DNA of 64,000 bases from Nocardioides okcheonensis. GTDB taxonomy: Bacteria > Actinomycetota > Actinomycetes > Propionibacteriales > Nocardioidaceae. The stretch covers positions 2,604,001-2,668,000 of the forward strand of contig NZ_CP087710.1 of assembly GCF_020991065.1 (NCBI RefSeq). The letters run 5' to 3'. Below, in pieces: positions 32,714 to 44,806 of this stretch (positions are counted from its first letter, which is position 1; each line of letters opens with the position of its first letter). The notes beneath the pieces were generated by a model. It worked only from the letters and a program-made list of their open reading frames with translations. It did no database searches and was not told the origin of the DNA. The position numbers and the translations under genes are program-made.

Positions 32714-32737
32714 GTGGTGCGTCAGGTCTGCGTCAGG

Positions 32738-35194
32738 TCACTGCACGCGGATCCGCATCCCGGTGCCGCTCTGGGACAGCACCCGGATCTTCACCCCGAC
32801 GCCGGCGACCTTGACCCCGACGCGCGGCAGGCCCGCGTCGACGAAGGGCTGGAAGTACCGGTTCGGGTCGCTGTCGTCGAACAGCGGGTTGGCGGCACGG
32901 CCCCGGACGTAGGAGCGCTGGCCACCGGCGGTGAGGTAGAACGAGTCCGACTTCTGCAGGCCGAACGGCGCGTCGTAGGTCTGGATGCGACCGCGCCACG
33001 CCGTGCCCTGCAGGTTGTAGTGGGCCTGCGGGTTGGCGTCGACCGGCAGCACCAGGCCACCACCGGGGTGCTGGCTGGTGTTGTTGTCGGTGTAGGACGA
33101 GTCCCAGTAGTTGACCACCAGGCCGTCCTGGTAGGGGAACTTCTCCACGAAGTCGGGCCGGGTGTCGGGGAAGCTGAAGTTGTACGGCCCGGTCTGGAGG
33201 TACTGGTCGTAGGAGGTGTAGGTGCGGTTGCTGGCCAGGTAGAACTGGTCGTAGGCGGTGTCGTAGCCCGCGCCGATCGAGCGGAAGCCGTCGAGCGTCC
33301 AGCCGTTGGGCGTGGTCTCGGCGCCGTCGGCGAAGACCGTGGTGCCGCCGTTGGTCACCTTGATGTCGTCGACCAGCAGGCCCGACCAGCCCAGGCTCGC
33401 GTCCTGGCCCTGCACCGCGCCGTCGGTGACGTAGCGGGCGCGCAGCCCGATCGTCTGGCCGGCGTAGGCGGACAGGTCGAAGGTCGCGGCGACGTAGCCG
33501 TTGCTGACGCCGTCGATGCCGGCCTCCTTGGCCGGGTCGTTGGCGGGGTTGGTGTCGCCGTCGGTGTCGGGGTCGATCGCGGAGGTGTCGAGCGGCGTCC
33601 AGGTGCCGCTGCCGGCGGGCGCCTCGACCTCGAGGTAGCCGAAGTCGTAGTCCTCCTCGATGTTCCACGCGGCCTTGAGCGACAGCGTGGTGGTGCCGGC
33701 CGGGACCGCGAGGTCGGCGCGCGACATCGAGGCGGAGTAGCCGTCACCGGAGCCGGAGAACCACTGCTTCGTGCCCTCGGCCGGGGTCACCAGGTTCGTG
33801 GTGACCTGCTTGTCGGGCAGCACCACCGCGACGCCCTGCGCCTTGGCCGAGTTGTACTCGTGGGGGCCGAGGTCGACGGTGCGGTCCTGGCCCGCGACGA
33901 CGGTCTCGTAGTCGAGCCAGCCGAGCTGGAGCTTGTCCCAGACGCCGAGGTCGGCGGCACGGGTGCCGATGCCCTGGTCGCCCGCGGCCGACACGCGGCT
34001 CTGCGCCATCAGTGTCCACCAGCTGACCGGGTTGTCGCCCGAGGCGGCGGTGTCGTAGTGGTCGGGCAGGCCGAGGTCGTGGCCGTACTCGTGGGCGACC
34101 ACCGAGATGCCGCCGTTCTCCGGCTGCACGGTGTAGTCGGCGACCCAGATGCCGGTGTTGCCGATCTGGGTGCCGCCGTCGGGGTTGGCCACGCCGGCGA
34201 CCGTCGGGCCCTGGCCGGTGCCCTGGAACGCCTTCCAGCGGTGGCTCCAGATGGCGTCCTCGCCGTAGATCGGGTCGCCGTCGGCCTGGTCGCCGCCGGA
34301 GTGGATGATCTGGAAGCGGTCGATGTAGCCGTCGGGCTCGTCGAAGTTGCCGTCGCCGTCGAAGTCGTAGCGGTCGCGGATGTCGTACTGCGACACGATG
34401 CGCTTGATCTGGGCGTCGGTCTTGCCGGCGGCCTTCTGGTCCGCGACCCACTGGGTCATGCCGTCGGAGACGAGGTTCCAGGTGTTGTTGCAGACGTTGC
34501 CGGCGCACGGGTAGCCGTTGCTGCGGCCGTAGCGGGCCTCGTTGTAGGGGACGGTCGTGAAGTCGGTGACCATGCCCTCGACGCTGTAGCGGCCCGAGGA
34601 CTGGCGCTCGTAGTAGCTCTTGAGCGAGTCGGCCAGCTCGCCGTCACCGAAGTAGAGGTCCTTGTAGTACTTCTTCGTGTAGGTCCGGCGCCACTGGGTG
34701 GAGTTGTCGTCGGCCCCCGGCTTCGGGATCTCGTTGAACCCGGGGCCCTCGAACGTGGTCGGGCCCGCGACGGCCGGATCGGTGTCGCGGTCGGGGTAGT
34801 CGGGGTGGCGCTGGTTGCCGAAGTCGACGAGGAACACGAAGACCTTGTCGGTGCGCTCGTTGCTGAGCTCGACGTACTGGTCCTGGGTGGCGGCCGCCTT
34901 CCGGCGCGCCTGCGTGCTGCCCGCCGCGGCCGGCTCCTTGCCGACCTTGAGCACGCGGTTGCCGGCGATCGTCTGCGGCGAGGCCTCGCCGCTGAGCACG
35001 TCGGCCCAGGCCTGCTGGCGCAGCGCGGCCTGCTTCTCCGCCTCCGGGTTGGGCAGCACGTGCTCGGTGTTCGCCGCATGCGCCTCCCCGACGCTGCGGT
35101 GAGCCGACTGCGGTGCGGCTGCTGAGGGAGCCAGGGACAACGCCCCGGCTCCGGTGATCAGGGCAAGGGACAGCCCGAGGGTCGTGGATCTCAC
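32738..35194 (-). CDS. Secreted immune-inhibitor-A-type (M6) metalloprotease
   Basis: The 818-residue protein starts at GTG 35194 behind AAAGGAAAG with a signal peptide (1-26) and propeptide-like region. The zinc motif is H368-E369-x-x-H372 in 'VVAHEYGHDLGLPDHYD'. An Asp-rich stretch 'DFDGDGNFDEPDGYID' (277-292) is probably calcium-binding, and the C-terminal half is beta-rich (MAM-like, about 480-640, and a second domain). The length is typical of InhA/PrtV family proteases. It is extracellular and degrades proteins; virulence relevance cannot be inferred here. Confidence 0.93.
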   Translation of the reverse strand: MRSTTLGLSLALITGAGALSLAPSAAAPQSAHRSVGEAHAANTEHVLPNPEAEKQAALRQQAWADVLSGEASPQTIAGNRVLKVGKEPAAAGSTQARRKAAATQDQYVELSNERTDKVFVFLVDFGNQRHPDYPDRDTDPAVAGPTTFEGPGFNEIPKPGADDNSTQWRRTYTKKYYKDLYFGDGELADSLKSYYERQSSGRYSVEGMVTDFTTVPYNEARYGRSNGYPCAGNVCNNTWNLVSDGMTQWVADQKAAGKTDAQIKRIVSQYDIRDRYDFDGDGNFDEPDGYIDRFQIIHSGGDQADGDPIYGEDAIWSHRWKAFQGTGQGPTVAGVANPDGGTQIGNTGIWVADYTVQPENGGISVVAHEYGHDLGLPDHYDTAASGDNPVSWWTLMAQSRVSAAGDQGIGTRAADLGVWDKLQLGWLDYETVVAGQDRTVDLGPHEYNSAKAQGVAVVLPDKQVTTNLVTPAEGTKQWFSGSGDGYSASMSRADLAVPAGTTTLSLKAAWNIEEDYDFGYLEVEAPAGSGTWTPLDTSAIDPDTDGDTNPANDPAKEAGIDGVSNGYVAATFDLSAYAGQTIGLRARYVTDGAVQGQDASLGWSGLLVDDIKVTNGGTTVFADGAETTPNGWTLDGFRSIGAGYDTAYDQFYLASNRTYTSYDQYLQTGPYNFSFPDTRPDFVEKFPYQDGLVVNYWDSSYTDNNTSQHPGGGLVLPVDANPQAHYNLQGTAWRGRIQTYDAPFGLQKSDSFYLTAGGQRSYVRGRAANPLFDDSDPNRYFQPFVDAGLPRVGVKVAGVGVKIRVLSQSGTGMRIRVQ

Positions 35195-35315
35195 GAGTCT
35201 TTCCTTTCCGAGAGACAGCCGGTCGGGCGGGTCCGCCCCGAGAACCTGCTGTCGGTCGAAACCCTAGGCGTGACCTACGACACTGACCAGACCCTCGTCC
35301 CGGTCCCTCGTCGGC

Positions 35316-36734
35316 TCAGGCGCCGGGCTGCGCCTCCACCTGCTGCGGGGGCGCGGCCGCGTAGGCCGACGACAGCCGGCGGTAGGGCGCGGAGGCCAGC
35401 GCCAGCAGCACGGTCACGAACATGATCGCGCCGGCCAGCATGAACACCAGGGCGATGCCGCGGGCGTCGCCGTCGCCGACCAGCCACCCCCAGGCGTCGC
35501 GGCCCTGCTCGGACTCCATGTAGGGGATGAGGGCGAACTCCGCGATCGGCCCGATGAGGAAGGCCGAGAACGGGCTGGCGGCCACCTCGACGCTCTGCGC
35601 GAAGCCGAAGACCCGGCCCTGGGTGCGGAACGGCACCACCCGCTGCAGGATCGTCTGCTCCGCGGACTCGGCGGCCGGGATGATCGCCATGAAGACGAAG
35701 ATGCCCAGGACGTAGAGCGAGGCCCACTCGCGCACCGTGAACGTCATGCCGAGCACGGCGACGCCGAGGTTGACCAGGAGCAGCGTGCGGACCGGGTTGG
35801 CGCCGAGGCCGAACCGGGCCACCAGGCCGCCGCCGACCACGAAGCCGAGGCCGGTGACGCCGAGCACCAGGCCCCACGCCTCGACGCTGAACAGCTCGAG
35901 GCCGTAGGGGTCCATGAGCGCCATGTAGACGCCGCCGACGAGGTTGTTGAACGTGGAGAAGGCGATCAGCGCGACCAGTCCGGGCACCGGGGTGATCGCC
36001 GCGACCGCGCCGCGCACGTCGAAGCGCGAGCCGCCGGCCTCCGGGTCGGGGGGCAGCTCGGGGATCTCGATGGGGAGCAGGTGGAGCAGCGAGAGGCCGG
36101 TGAGCGCGACCGCGATGCCGACGGTCCAGCCCATCCCGAGCAGCCCCACGCTGAGGCCGCTGAAGACGCTGGTGATCATGAAGGCGATGCCCTGGACGGT
36201 GCCGACCAGGCCGTTGGCCTTGTCGCGACCGTCCTCCGGGACGAGCAGCGTCACGGTCGTCGACAGCGCGATGTTGCGCAGGCTCTCGACCACGCCACCG
36301 ACGAGGATCACCGCGGTGAACAGCCAGAACCAGGCGCTGCCCCAGTCGGCGAGCCGGTCCTCGCCGAGCAGCAGCCACAGCCCGCCCGACGCGGCGTAGG
36401 CGACGAGGGTGATGGTCGAGGAGGTGACCATCACCTGCTTCTTGCGGTGGTGGTCGACCAGGGTGCCGAAGAAGGTGCCGAGGACGGCCGTGAACAGCAT
36501 GTAGCCGCCGCCGATGATCGCGGTGGCCATCACCGAGCGGGTCTCGAGGTAGGCCCAGAACGTGAGCGCGAACCAGAGGTAGCTCGAGGTGACGTTGGCG
36601 ACGAGGGTGTTGCCGAGGACCTGGCGGAACGCACGGAGCGTCTCCGGGCCGCGGGTCACGCCCGGCGGCAGGTGAGCCTCGAGCTGCGGCGCGGCCGGGT
36701 CCGCCGGGATGGGGTCGAGGTCGTCGAGGGGCAC
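35316..36734 (-). CDS. MFS transporter
   Basis: The 472-residue protein has about 12 hydrophobic segments, a long hydrophilic N-terminus (1-40) and the MFS loop 'GTLVDHHRKKQVMV' between helices 2 and 3. It resembles the MFS_3 (enterobactin-exporter-like) group of drug or metabolite exporters; substrate unknown. The start is GTG 36734. Confidence 0.85.
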   Translation of the reverse strand: MPLDDLDPIPADPAAPQLEAHLPPGVTRGPETLRAFRQVLGNTLVANVTSSYLWFALTFWAYLETRSVMATAIIGGGYMLFTAVLGTFFGTLVDHHRKKQVMVTSSTITLVAYAASGGLWLLLGEDRLADWGSAWFWLFTAVILVGGVVESLRNIALSTTVTLLVPEDGRDKANGLVGTVQGIAFMITSVFSGLSVGLLGMGWTVGIAVALTGLSLLHLLPIEIPELPPDPEAGGSRFDVRGAVAAITPVPGLVALIAFSTFNNLVGGVYMALMDPYGLELFSVEAWGLVLGVTGLGFVVGGGLVARFGLGANPVRTLLLVNLGVAVLGMTFTVREWASLYVLGIFVFMAIIPAAESAEQTILQRVVPFRTQGRVFGFAQSVEVAASPFSAFLIGPIAEFALIPYMESEQGRDAWGWLVGDGDARGIALVFMLAGAIMFVTVLLALASAPYRRLSSAYAAAPPQQVEAQPGA

Positions 36735-36771
36735 CCGAGGAGCGTAGGCGTCACCACCGACACCGCGCCTG

Positions 36772-37710
36772 CTACTTTCCGGTCGGCGACCACCCGTCCC
36801 ACATCGCCGCGACGTGGCGCGCGTCGGTGCCGCAGCAGCCGCCGACCACCCGGACCGCCGGGAGCGCCGAGGCGAGGGCGCGGGTACGGGCGGTGAGGTC
36901 GGGCACGTCGCCCTCGTCGAGCTCCTCGGCCTCGTCGAGCTCGGCGTGGCTGAGCCGCGAGGAGTTCACCCGCAGCCCCGCGACCCGGTCCTGCCACGCC
37001 CCGCCGTCGAGGGCCGGGGCCACGTGGTCGGGGTGCGCGCAGTTGACCAGCAGGTGGGCGGCGCCCGCGCCGGTCGCCGCGTCGAGCGCCGCCACCGCCT
37101 CCCCCAGCGGGGTCCCGTCGGGCAGGCGGGCGTCGGTCTCGACGGTGAAGGACACCGCGACCGGCAGGTCGGCGTCCTGCGCCGCGCGCACCACGCCGAC
37201 GGCCTCCGCGACCGTGGTGAGCGTGTACGCCGTCGCCAGGTCCGCGCCCGCCTCCGCGAACGCGCCGACCTGGTGGCGGTGGTAGGCGGCGTAGGCGTCG
37301 GCGTCGAGGTCGCCGGCGGTGTAGCCGTCGCCCCGCGGGCCGACCGACCCGCCCACCAGCATCCCGGCCACCTCGCCGGCCGCGTCGCCGGCCAGGCCGC
37401 GCAGGAACTCGACGGCGTCCCGGTTGACCCGCGCGGTCGCGTCCGCGTCGTAGCCCAGCCGCTGCCCCCAGTCCGTGCTGGCGCGCCAGGTAGGGGTCTC
37501 CAGCAGCAGGCCGGCCCCCGCGCGCGCGGCGACGTCGGCGTAGGCCCGGTAGTAGTCGGCGAGGACCCGGCGACCGTCGGCGTCGTCGAGGAGGGGGAAC
37601 GCCGCGAAGTCGGGCAGGTCGATCCCGTGGTGGAAGAGCAGGTCGGTCTCGAGGCCGCCGTCGGTCACCCAGCCCCGGTCCGTCGCCGGCAGCTTCCAGG
37701 TCGTGGTCAT
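36772..37710 (-). CDS. Homocysteine S-methyltransferase-family protein
   Basis: The 312-residue protein has the zinc-cysteine pattern of the family: 'LLVNCAHPDHV' and 'VVGGCCGTDARHVAAM'. N-terminal 'VTDGGLETDLLFHHGIDLP' is also characteristic. Such enzymes transfer methyl from S-methylmethionine or betaine-like donors to homocysteine. GGAGGT precedes ATG 37710. No methionine gene is adjacent. Confidence 0.87.
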   Translation of the reverse strand: MTTTWKLPATDRGWVTDGGLETDLLFHHGIDLPDFAAFPLLDDADGRRVLADYYRAYADVAARAGAGLLLETPTWRASTDWGQRLGYDADATARVNRDAVEFLRGLAGDAAGEVAGMLVGGSVGPRGDGYTAGDLDADAYAAYHRHQVGAFAEAGADLATAYTLTTVAEAVGVVRAAQDADLPVAVSFTVETDARLPDGTPLGEAVAALDAATGAGAAHLLVNCAHPDHVAPALDGGAWQDRVAGLRVNSSRLSHAELDEAEELDEGDVPDLTARTRALASALPAVRVVGGCCGTDARHVAAMWDGWSPTGK

Positions 37711-37789
37711 GGGCACCTCCGCGGGTCGACCTCCCGGTCTAGCACCGCCGACGTCGCGCGTCACCGCGGTCTGGACCGGTGGCCGGGGG

Positions 37790-38995
37790 TCACGGCACCG
37801 GCACCTCGGGGCGTACGGCGCCCTCGTCCGGCACGGCCTCCGGCGAGGCGTCGGCGCCGCGCCCGCGCGGGTCGGCGAGGACCAGCAGCACCAGCGCGAG
37901 CGCGGTCAGCCCGGCGCCGGCCCAGATCGGGGAGACGTAGCCCAGGCCGGCCGCGATGGTCACGCCGCCGAGCCAGGCGCCGAGCGCGTTGCCGACGTTG
38001 AAGGCGGCGATGTTGGCGCCGCTGGCGAGCGTGGGTGCGCCGCCGGCGTGGGTCATCACCCGCATCTGCAGCGCCGGCACCGTCGCGAAGCCGAAGCCAC
38101 CCATCAGCACCAGACCGAGCACGGTCATCACCTGGCTCGAGGCGGTGAGCGCGAAGACCGCCATCACCACGACGAGCGCGGACAGCGCGACGAGCAGCGT
38201 GCCGCGCACGGAGCGGTTGGCGGCACGCCCGCCGAGGACGTTGCCGGCGACCAGGCCGACACCGAAGAGCACCAGCAGCCACGGCACCGCCGACGGCGCG
38301 AAGCCGCTGACGCCGGTCAGGGTGAAGGCGATGTAGGTGAAGGCGCCGAACATGCCGCCGTAGCCGAGGACGGTGAGCAGCAGCGAGACCCAGACCTGCG
38401 GCTCGGCGAACGCCCGGACCTCGCGGCGGAGGTCGGCGCCGGCGTCGCCGCGCTGCGCAGGGACGAGCACCGCGATCGCGACCAGCGCGAGGACGCCGAT
38501 GACGGTGATCGCCCAGAACGCCGCACGCCAGCCCCACTGCTGGCCGACGAGCGTGCCGGCCGGGACGCCGAGGACGTTGGCGAGGGTCAGCCCGCCGAAC
38601 ATCAGGGCGATGGCGCCGGCCTTCTTGTCCGGAGCCACCATGTCGGCCGCGACGACCGAGCCGATGCCGAAGAACGCGCCGTGGCAGAGCGCGGCGACGA
38701 CGCGCCCGACGAGCATGGCGTCGTAGGTCGGGGCGAGCGCGCTCAGCGCGTTGCCGACGACGAAGAGGCCCATCAGCCCGAGCAGCACCTGCTTGCGCGG
38801 GAGGCGGGTGACGCCGGCGGTGAGCGGGATGGCGCCGATGGCGACGGCGAGCGCGTAGCCCGAGATCAGCCACCCGGCGGTCGCCTCGTCGACGGCGAAG
38901 TCGGCGGCGACCTCGGGGAGCAGGCCGGCGATGACGAACTCGGTCAGGCCGATGCCGAATCCCCCGACGGCGAGTGCCAGCAGTCCTGGCTTCAT
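37790..38995 (-). CDS. MFS transporter, DHA1/AraJ-CmlA-like drug or sugar efflux pump
   Basis: The 401-residue protein has 12 hydrophobic segments, 'GLTEFVIAGLLPEVAADF' in helix 1, the loop 'RLPRKQVLLGLMG' and antiporter motif C-like 'ANVLGVPAGTLVGQQWGWR'. It belongs to the Cmx/AraJ/YdhP group of exporters. It is divergent from a MarR regulator with four TTGCA-type half-sites between, so induction by a small molecule through MarR is likely. Confidence 0.9.
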   Translation of the reverse strand: MKPGLLALAVGGFGIGLTEFVIAGLLPEVAADFAVDEATAGWLISGYALAVAIGAIPLTAGVTRLPRKQVLLGLMGLFVVGNALSALAPTYDAMLVGRVVAALCHGAFFGIGSVVAADMVAPDKKAGAIALMFGGLTLANVLGVPAGTLVGQQWGWRAAFWAITVIGVLALVAIAVLVPAQRGDAGADLRREVRAFAEPQVWVSLLLTVLGYGGMFGAFTYIAFTLTGVSGFAPSAVPWLLVLFGVGLVAGNVLGGRAANRSVRGTLLVALSALVVVMAVFALTASSQVMTVLGLVLMGGFGFATVPALQMRVMTHAGGAPTLASGANIAAFNVGNALGAWLGGVTIAAGLGYVSPIWAGAGLTALALVLLVLADPRGRGADASPEAVPDEGAVRPEVPVP

Positions 38996-39015
38996 GGTGT
39001 CCTCCAGTGGTGAGC

Positions 39016-39081
39016 GTGTGCAAATACAGGCGTGTGCAACTTCTTGGTCGAGGTTAGTTGCACACGCTGCATGTTGCAAAC
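39016..39081. promoter_or_regulatory. MarR operator cluster between MFS pump and marR
   Basis: A perfect inverted repeat GCGTGTGCAACT (39030-39041) / AGTTGCACACGC (39056-39067) is flanked by two more half-sites, GTGTGCAAA at 39016 and GTTGCAAAC at 39073. The four related half-sites cover the shared promoter region. Confidence 0.7.
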
Positions 39082-39125
39082 GCTGGTAAAGTGACACCGA
39101 CGACATCCCGACCACGGAGGAACCG

Positions 39126-39566
39126 ATGGGCATCAGCGACGACGCCGTCGAGGTGCGCGCCCGCGGCTGGCGGCGGCTGGCCGCGCTGCACCAGCTGATC
39201 GAGGCGCGGCTCGAGCGCGCGCTGCAGGCCGGGCACGAGCTGTCGGTGGTCGAGTTCACCGTGCTCGACGCGCTGTCGCGCCAGGACGGCTGGCACCTCC
39301 GGATGGCCCAGCTGGCCCGCGCCACCGGCCTCTCGCCGAGCGCCACCACCCGGCTGGTCAACCGGCTCGAGGGCCGAGGCCTGATCACCCGCATCCTGTG
39401 CGAGGACGACCGCCGCGGGATCTACACCGAGCCGACCGACGCCGGCCGGGCACTGCTCCGGGCCGCCCGGCCCACCCACGACCAGGTCCTCGACGAGGCG
39501 CTGCGCGAGGCGGGCGAGACCCCGGAGCTCAGCGACCTCGCGCGCACCGTCGTCGAGCTCGTCTGA
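39126..39566 (+). CDS. MarR-family transcriptional regulator
   Basis: The 146-residue winged-helix protein has 'ELSVVEFTVLDALSRQDGWHLRMAQLARATGLSPSATTRLVNRLEGRGLITR' (positions 39-90) and the wing 'CEDDRRGIYTEPTDAGRALL'. It is a typical dimeric MarR repressor, divergent from the MFS pump it very probably controls. Confidence 0.92.
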   Translation: MGISDDAVEVRARGWRRLAALHQLIEARLERALQAGHELSVVEFTVLDALSRQDGWHLRMAQLARATGLSPSATTRLVNRLEGRGLITRILCEDDRRGIYTEPTDAGRALLRAARPTHDQVLDEALREAGETPELSDLARTVVELV

Positions 39567-39605
39567 GCCGGCGCCGGCCGAGGACCCGCCGGGCTCGCGA
39601 CGGGC

Positions 39606-40325
39606 TCAGTCCAGGGTCGGTCGCGCAGCCCGGCGCTGCAGGCGACGCTCGACGCCCCAGAACACGGCCGCGACGACGAGGCCGAAGAGCAGGATGACCA
39701 GCAGCGTCACCGACACCGAGGCGTAGCCGAACTCCTCGACGTTGGCGAAGCCGTAGGGGTAGGCGTGCACGACCGCGCCGCGCGCCAGCATCCACCCGAT
39801 CCACGCCAGCGGGACCACCAGCGCCAGGGGCACCTCCCGCAGCGTGATCCACCCGCGCGGGCCCCACACCACCCACACCAGCACGGTGAGGGCCGGCGTG
39901 ACGACGTGCAGGACCGGGTCGGTCAGCAGCGACCAGCCGGTCACGTCGACCGACGGCGCCAGCAGCACCTGGTAGACGATCGCGGTCACCGTGATCATCA
40001 GCAGGCCGGTCAGGCGCAGCACCCGGACCACGCGGGTCGCGCGCAGCGGCCGGGCGAGCAGCAGCGTCACCGACACCGCGACCACGACGTTGGACCAGAT
40101 CGTGAAGTAGCTCAGCGTGTCGACCACCCGCGCGACGGTGCCGGCCGCACCCCGCGCGGTGTCGCCGTAGAGCCCGGCCTCCACCGGCACCCGGTCGTAG
40201 CCGTCGAGCGCCGACACCACCAGCGTCGCCGCCACCCCGAGCCAGGCGACCCCGGCGTTGAGGGCGTACGCCGCGCGGGCGGCGGTGGTCGGCTCGGTCT
40301 CGCTCGCGGCAGGCGTGGTGGTCAC
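39606..40325 (-). CDS. Pr6Pr-family membrane protein
   Basis: The 239-residue protein has six hydrophobic segments and the family motifs 'LSYFTIWSNVVVAVSVTLL', 'DPVLHVVTPALTVLVWVVWGP' and 'YPYGFANVEEFGYASVSV'. It is related to FAR-17a/AIG1-like proteins, some of which hydrolyse fatty-acid esters of hydroxy fatty acids in animals; the bacterial function is unknown. Confidence 0.85.
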   Translation of the reverse strand: MTTTPAASETEPTTAARAAYALNAGVAWLGVAATLVVSALDGYDRVPVEAGLYGDTARGAAGTVARVVDTLSYFTIWSNVVVAVSVTLLLARPLRATRVVRVLRLTGLLMITVTAIVYQVLLAPSVDVTGWSLLTDPVLHVVTPALTVLVWVVWGPRGWITLREVPLALVVPLAWIGWMLARGAVVHAYPYGFANVEEFGYASVSVTLLVILLFGLVVAAVFWGVERRLQRRAARPTLD

Positions 40326-40399
40326 GGTCGGAGTATGGCGCTCAGGCGGGCGGGAGGGACTCCGCGACCTGCCGAAACCGGGCGACGTACCGTCTCCCC

Positions 40400-40837
40400 G
40401 TGAGCCCGCACGTCCACGCCCTCCACGTCGCCCCCGGCCGCCGGCTGCCGACGAAGTCGGTCGACTCGGTGGACGCCGAGGCGGGCGCCGGCCTGGTCGG
40501 CGACCGCTACCACGGCAGCCGTCACCGGCACGTCACCGTGCAGGCGCTCGACGACCTCGAGACCGCCGCCGAGGTCCTCGGCCGCCCGATCGACCCCGGC
40601 CTGACCCGGCGCAACGTCACCGTCGACCGCGGACCGCTGCCGACGCGTCCCGGCGAGCGGATGACGATCGGCGACGTCGAGCTGGAGGTGGTCCGGATCG
40701 CCGCCCCCTGCCGGCTGCTCGACGACTGGCTCGGCGAGGGCGCGATGGCCGCGCTCAGGTCGCCCCGCGGCGGCACCGTCTTCCGGCTGCTGACGTCCGG
40801 CACGATCCGCGTCGGCGACCCCGCCACCTGGCAGTAG
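40400..40837 (+). CDS. MOSC-domain protein
   Basis: The 145-residue protein from GTG 40400 has the MOSC core 'EAGAGLVGDRYHGS', 'LTRRNVTVDRG' and the conserved Cys in 'IAAPCRLLDDWLG' (expected Mo-pterin/sulfur ligand). Stand-alone MOSC proteins act in sulfur transfer or N-hydroxylated compound reduction; partner unknown. Confidence 0.87.
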   Translation: MSPHVHALHVAPGRRLPTKSVDSVDAEAGAGLVGDRYHGSRHRHVTVQALDDLETAAEVLGRPIDPGLTRRNVTVDRGPLPTRPGERMTIGDVELEVVRIAAPCRLLDDWLGEGAMAALRSPRGGTVFRLLTSGTIRVGDPATWQ

Positions 40838-40847
40838 ACCGGGAGTA

Positions 40848-41210
40848 TCAGGGGTTCTGCACCAGCCGCAGCAGGGTGCCGTCGGGGTCGACGAGGTAGC
40901 CGATCCGCATCCCGGAGGCCTCGACCGTCGGGGCGTGCAGCCGCGGCCAGCCGGTACGCCGCTCGGGCAGGCCGGCGCGCACGCACGCGGCGTACAACCC
41001 GTCGAGGTCGTCGACACGCAGGCAGCAGCCCGCCGCGGTCGTGGCCGGGTCGACCGAGGGGTCGGGGAACAGCTCGAGGGCCAGGCCGCCGCGCTCGAGG
41101 ATCATCCAGCCCGGGTCGCGGTAGGTCACGACGAACCCGAGCGCGGCATAGAACGCGGCGCTCGCGTCGAGGTCGCGGGACGGGAGGTTGGGCGTCGCGT
41201 GGTCGGCCAT
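40848..41210 (-). CDS. VOC-fold protein (bleomycin-resistance-like)
   Basis: The 120-residue protein has paired beta-alpha-beta-beta-beta modules, 'NLPSRDLDASAAFYAALGF' and 'IGYLVDPDGTLLRLVQNP', and the aromatic 'DPGWMILERGGLALELFPDP' typical of ble-type drug-binding proteins rather than metal-dependent glyoxalases. True bleomycin binding is not shown. Confidence 0.8.
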   Translation of the reverse strand: MADHATPNLPSRDLDASAAFYAALGFVVTYRDPGWMILERGGLALELFPDPSVDPATTAAGCCLRVDDLDGLYAACVRAGLPERRTGWPRLHAPTVEASGMRIGYLVDPDGTLLRLVQNP

Positions 41211-41226
41211 GGAGCCACGCTAGAGG

Positions 41227-41778
41227 TCACATCCGTGCGCGCAGCACGTCGAACTCGCACCCGGGCGAGTCCGGGTCGAAGCCGTGCTCGAGCAGCCAGC
41301 GGGCCGCGAGCAGGCTCCGGGCCGACCACCAGCCGGTGACGACGTCGACGTCGACCCCGCCGCCGTAGCCCGACACGACGTCGGCGAGCCGGTCCTCGTG
41401 GCCCAGGGTCAGCACGGCGAGGTCGTACGCCCCGTCGCCCGGGCCGGCCTCCGACCAGTCCAGCACCCCGGTGACGGTGTCGCCGTCGACGAAGACGTGC
41501 ATCGTCTGCAGGTCTCCGTGGGCGAACACCGGGTCGTGGGGTCGCAGCGCCGGTCGGGCCACCTCGAGGTTGCGCTCGACCAGGTCGGCGGGCAGCCGGC
41601 CGAGCGCGAGCACCGGCGGGGTGTGCCACAGCACCGGCGCCGTCGGCACCGGCGCCAGCCGCATCGCCTCGACCTCGCGCGCGGACCGGTCCGGGTCGGC
41701 GTCGACCTTCACGAACACGTCGCCGACGCGGAGCGTGGCCCGCTCCCGGTGCGCGACGACGACCTCGACCTCCTCCAC
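41227..41778 (-). CDS. Aminoglycoside phosphotransferase-family protein, apparently shortened
   Basis: The 183-residue protein (GTG 41778) keeps the APH catalytic loop 'FAHGDLQTMHVFVDGDTVTGVLDWSEAG', with the catalytic Asp in HGD and the metal Asp in LDW. The N-lobe is present only as about 50 residues ('RVGDVFVKVDADPDRSAREVEA'). Relatives are commonly 230-300 residues, and the segment between 'PPVLALG' and 'RLPADLVERN' that should form the hinge seems to be missing without loss of frame. Activity is doubtful. Confidence 0.7.
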   Translation of the reverse strand: MEEVEVVVAHRERATLRVGDVFVKVDADPDRSAREVEAMRLAPVPTAPVLWHTPPVLALGRLPADLVERNLEVARPALRPHDPVFAHGDLQTMHVFVDGDTVTGVLDWSEAGPGDGAYDLAVLTLGHEDRLADVVSGYGGGVDVDVVTGWWSARSLLAARWLLEHGFDPDSPGCEFDVLRARM

Positions 41779-41825
41779 CCGGCCAGTATCACCGCCCGCG
41801 GCCGCCGTGCCACCGCCCGGACGCA

Positions 41826-41863
41826 CCGCGGCCCGGGCCCCACGACGGGGACCCGGGCCGCGG
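41826..41863 (-). terminator. katG terminator hairpin
   Basis: Arms 41826-41841 and 41847-41863 form a 16-bp stem with one bulged A and a 5-base loop, 17 bases beyond the katG stop. A further CCACCG/CGGTGG pair can extend it. Confidence 0.75.
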
Positions 41864-41879
41864 GCGTACGACGGTGGCG

Positions 41880-44732
<2,853 letters not shown>

Positions 44733-44806
44733 CACCCCCCGCCGGACGGTCTGACGAGCGAGGGGCGTACGCCGTCGGGGCTGCCGGGCGTGTCCGCGCG
44801 GCGCGG

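Noticed and set aside
37761..39394. Longer starts for the AraJ-like MFS protein reaching into the MarR gene
   Set aside because: The extension to 39394 is antisense to marR and crosses its operator; ATG 38995 with GGAGG upstream begins the first membrane helix.
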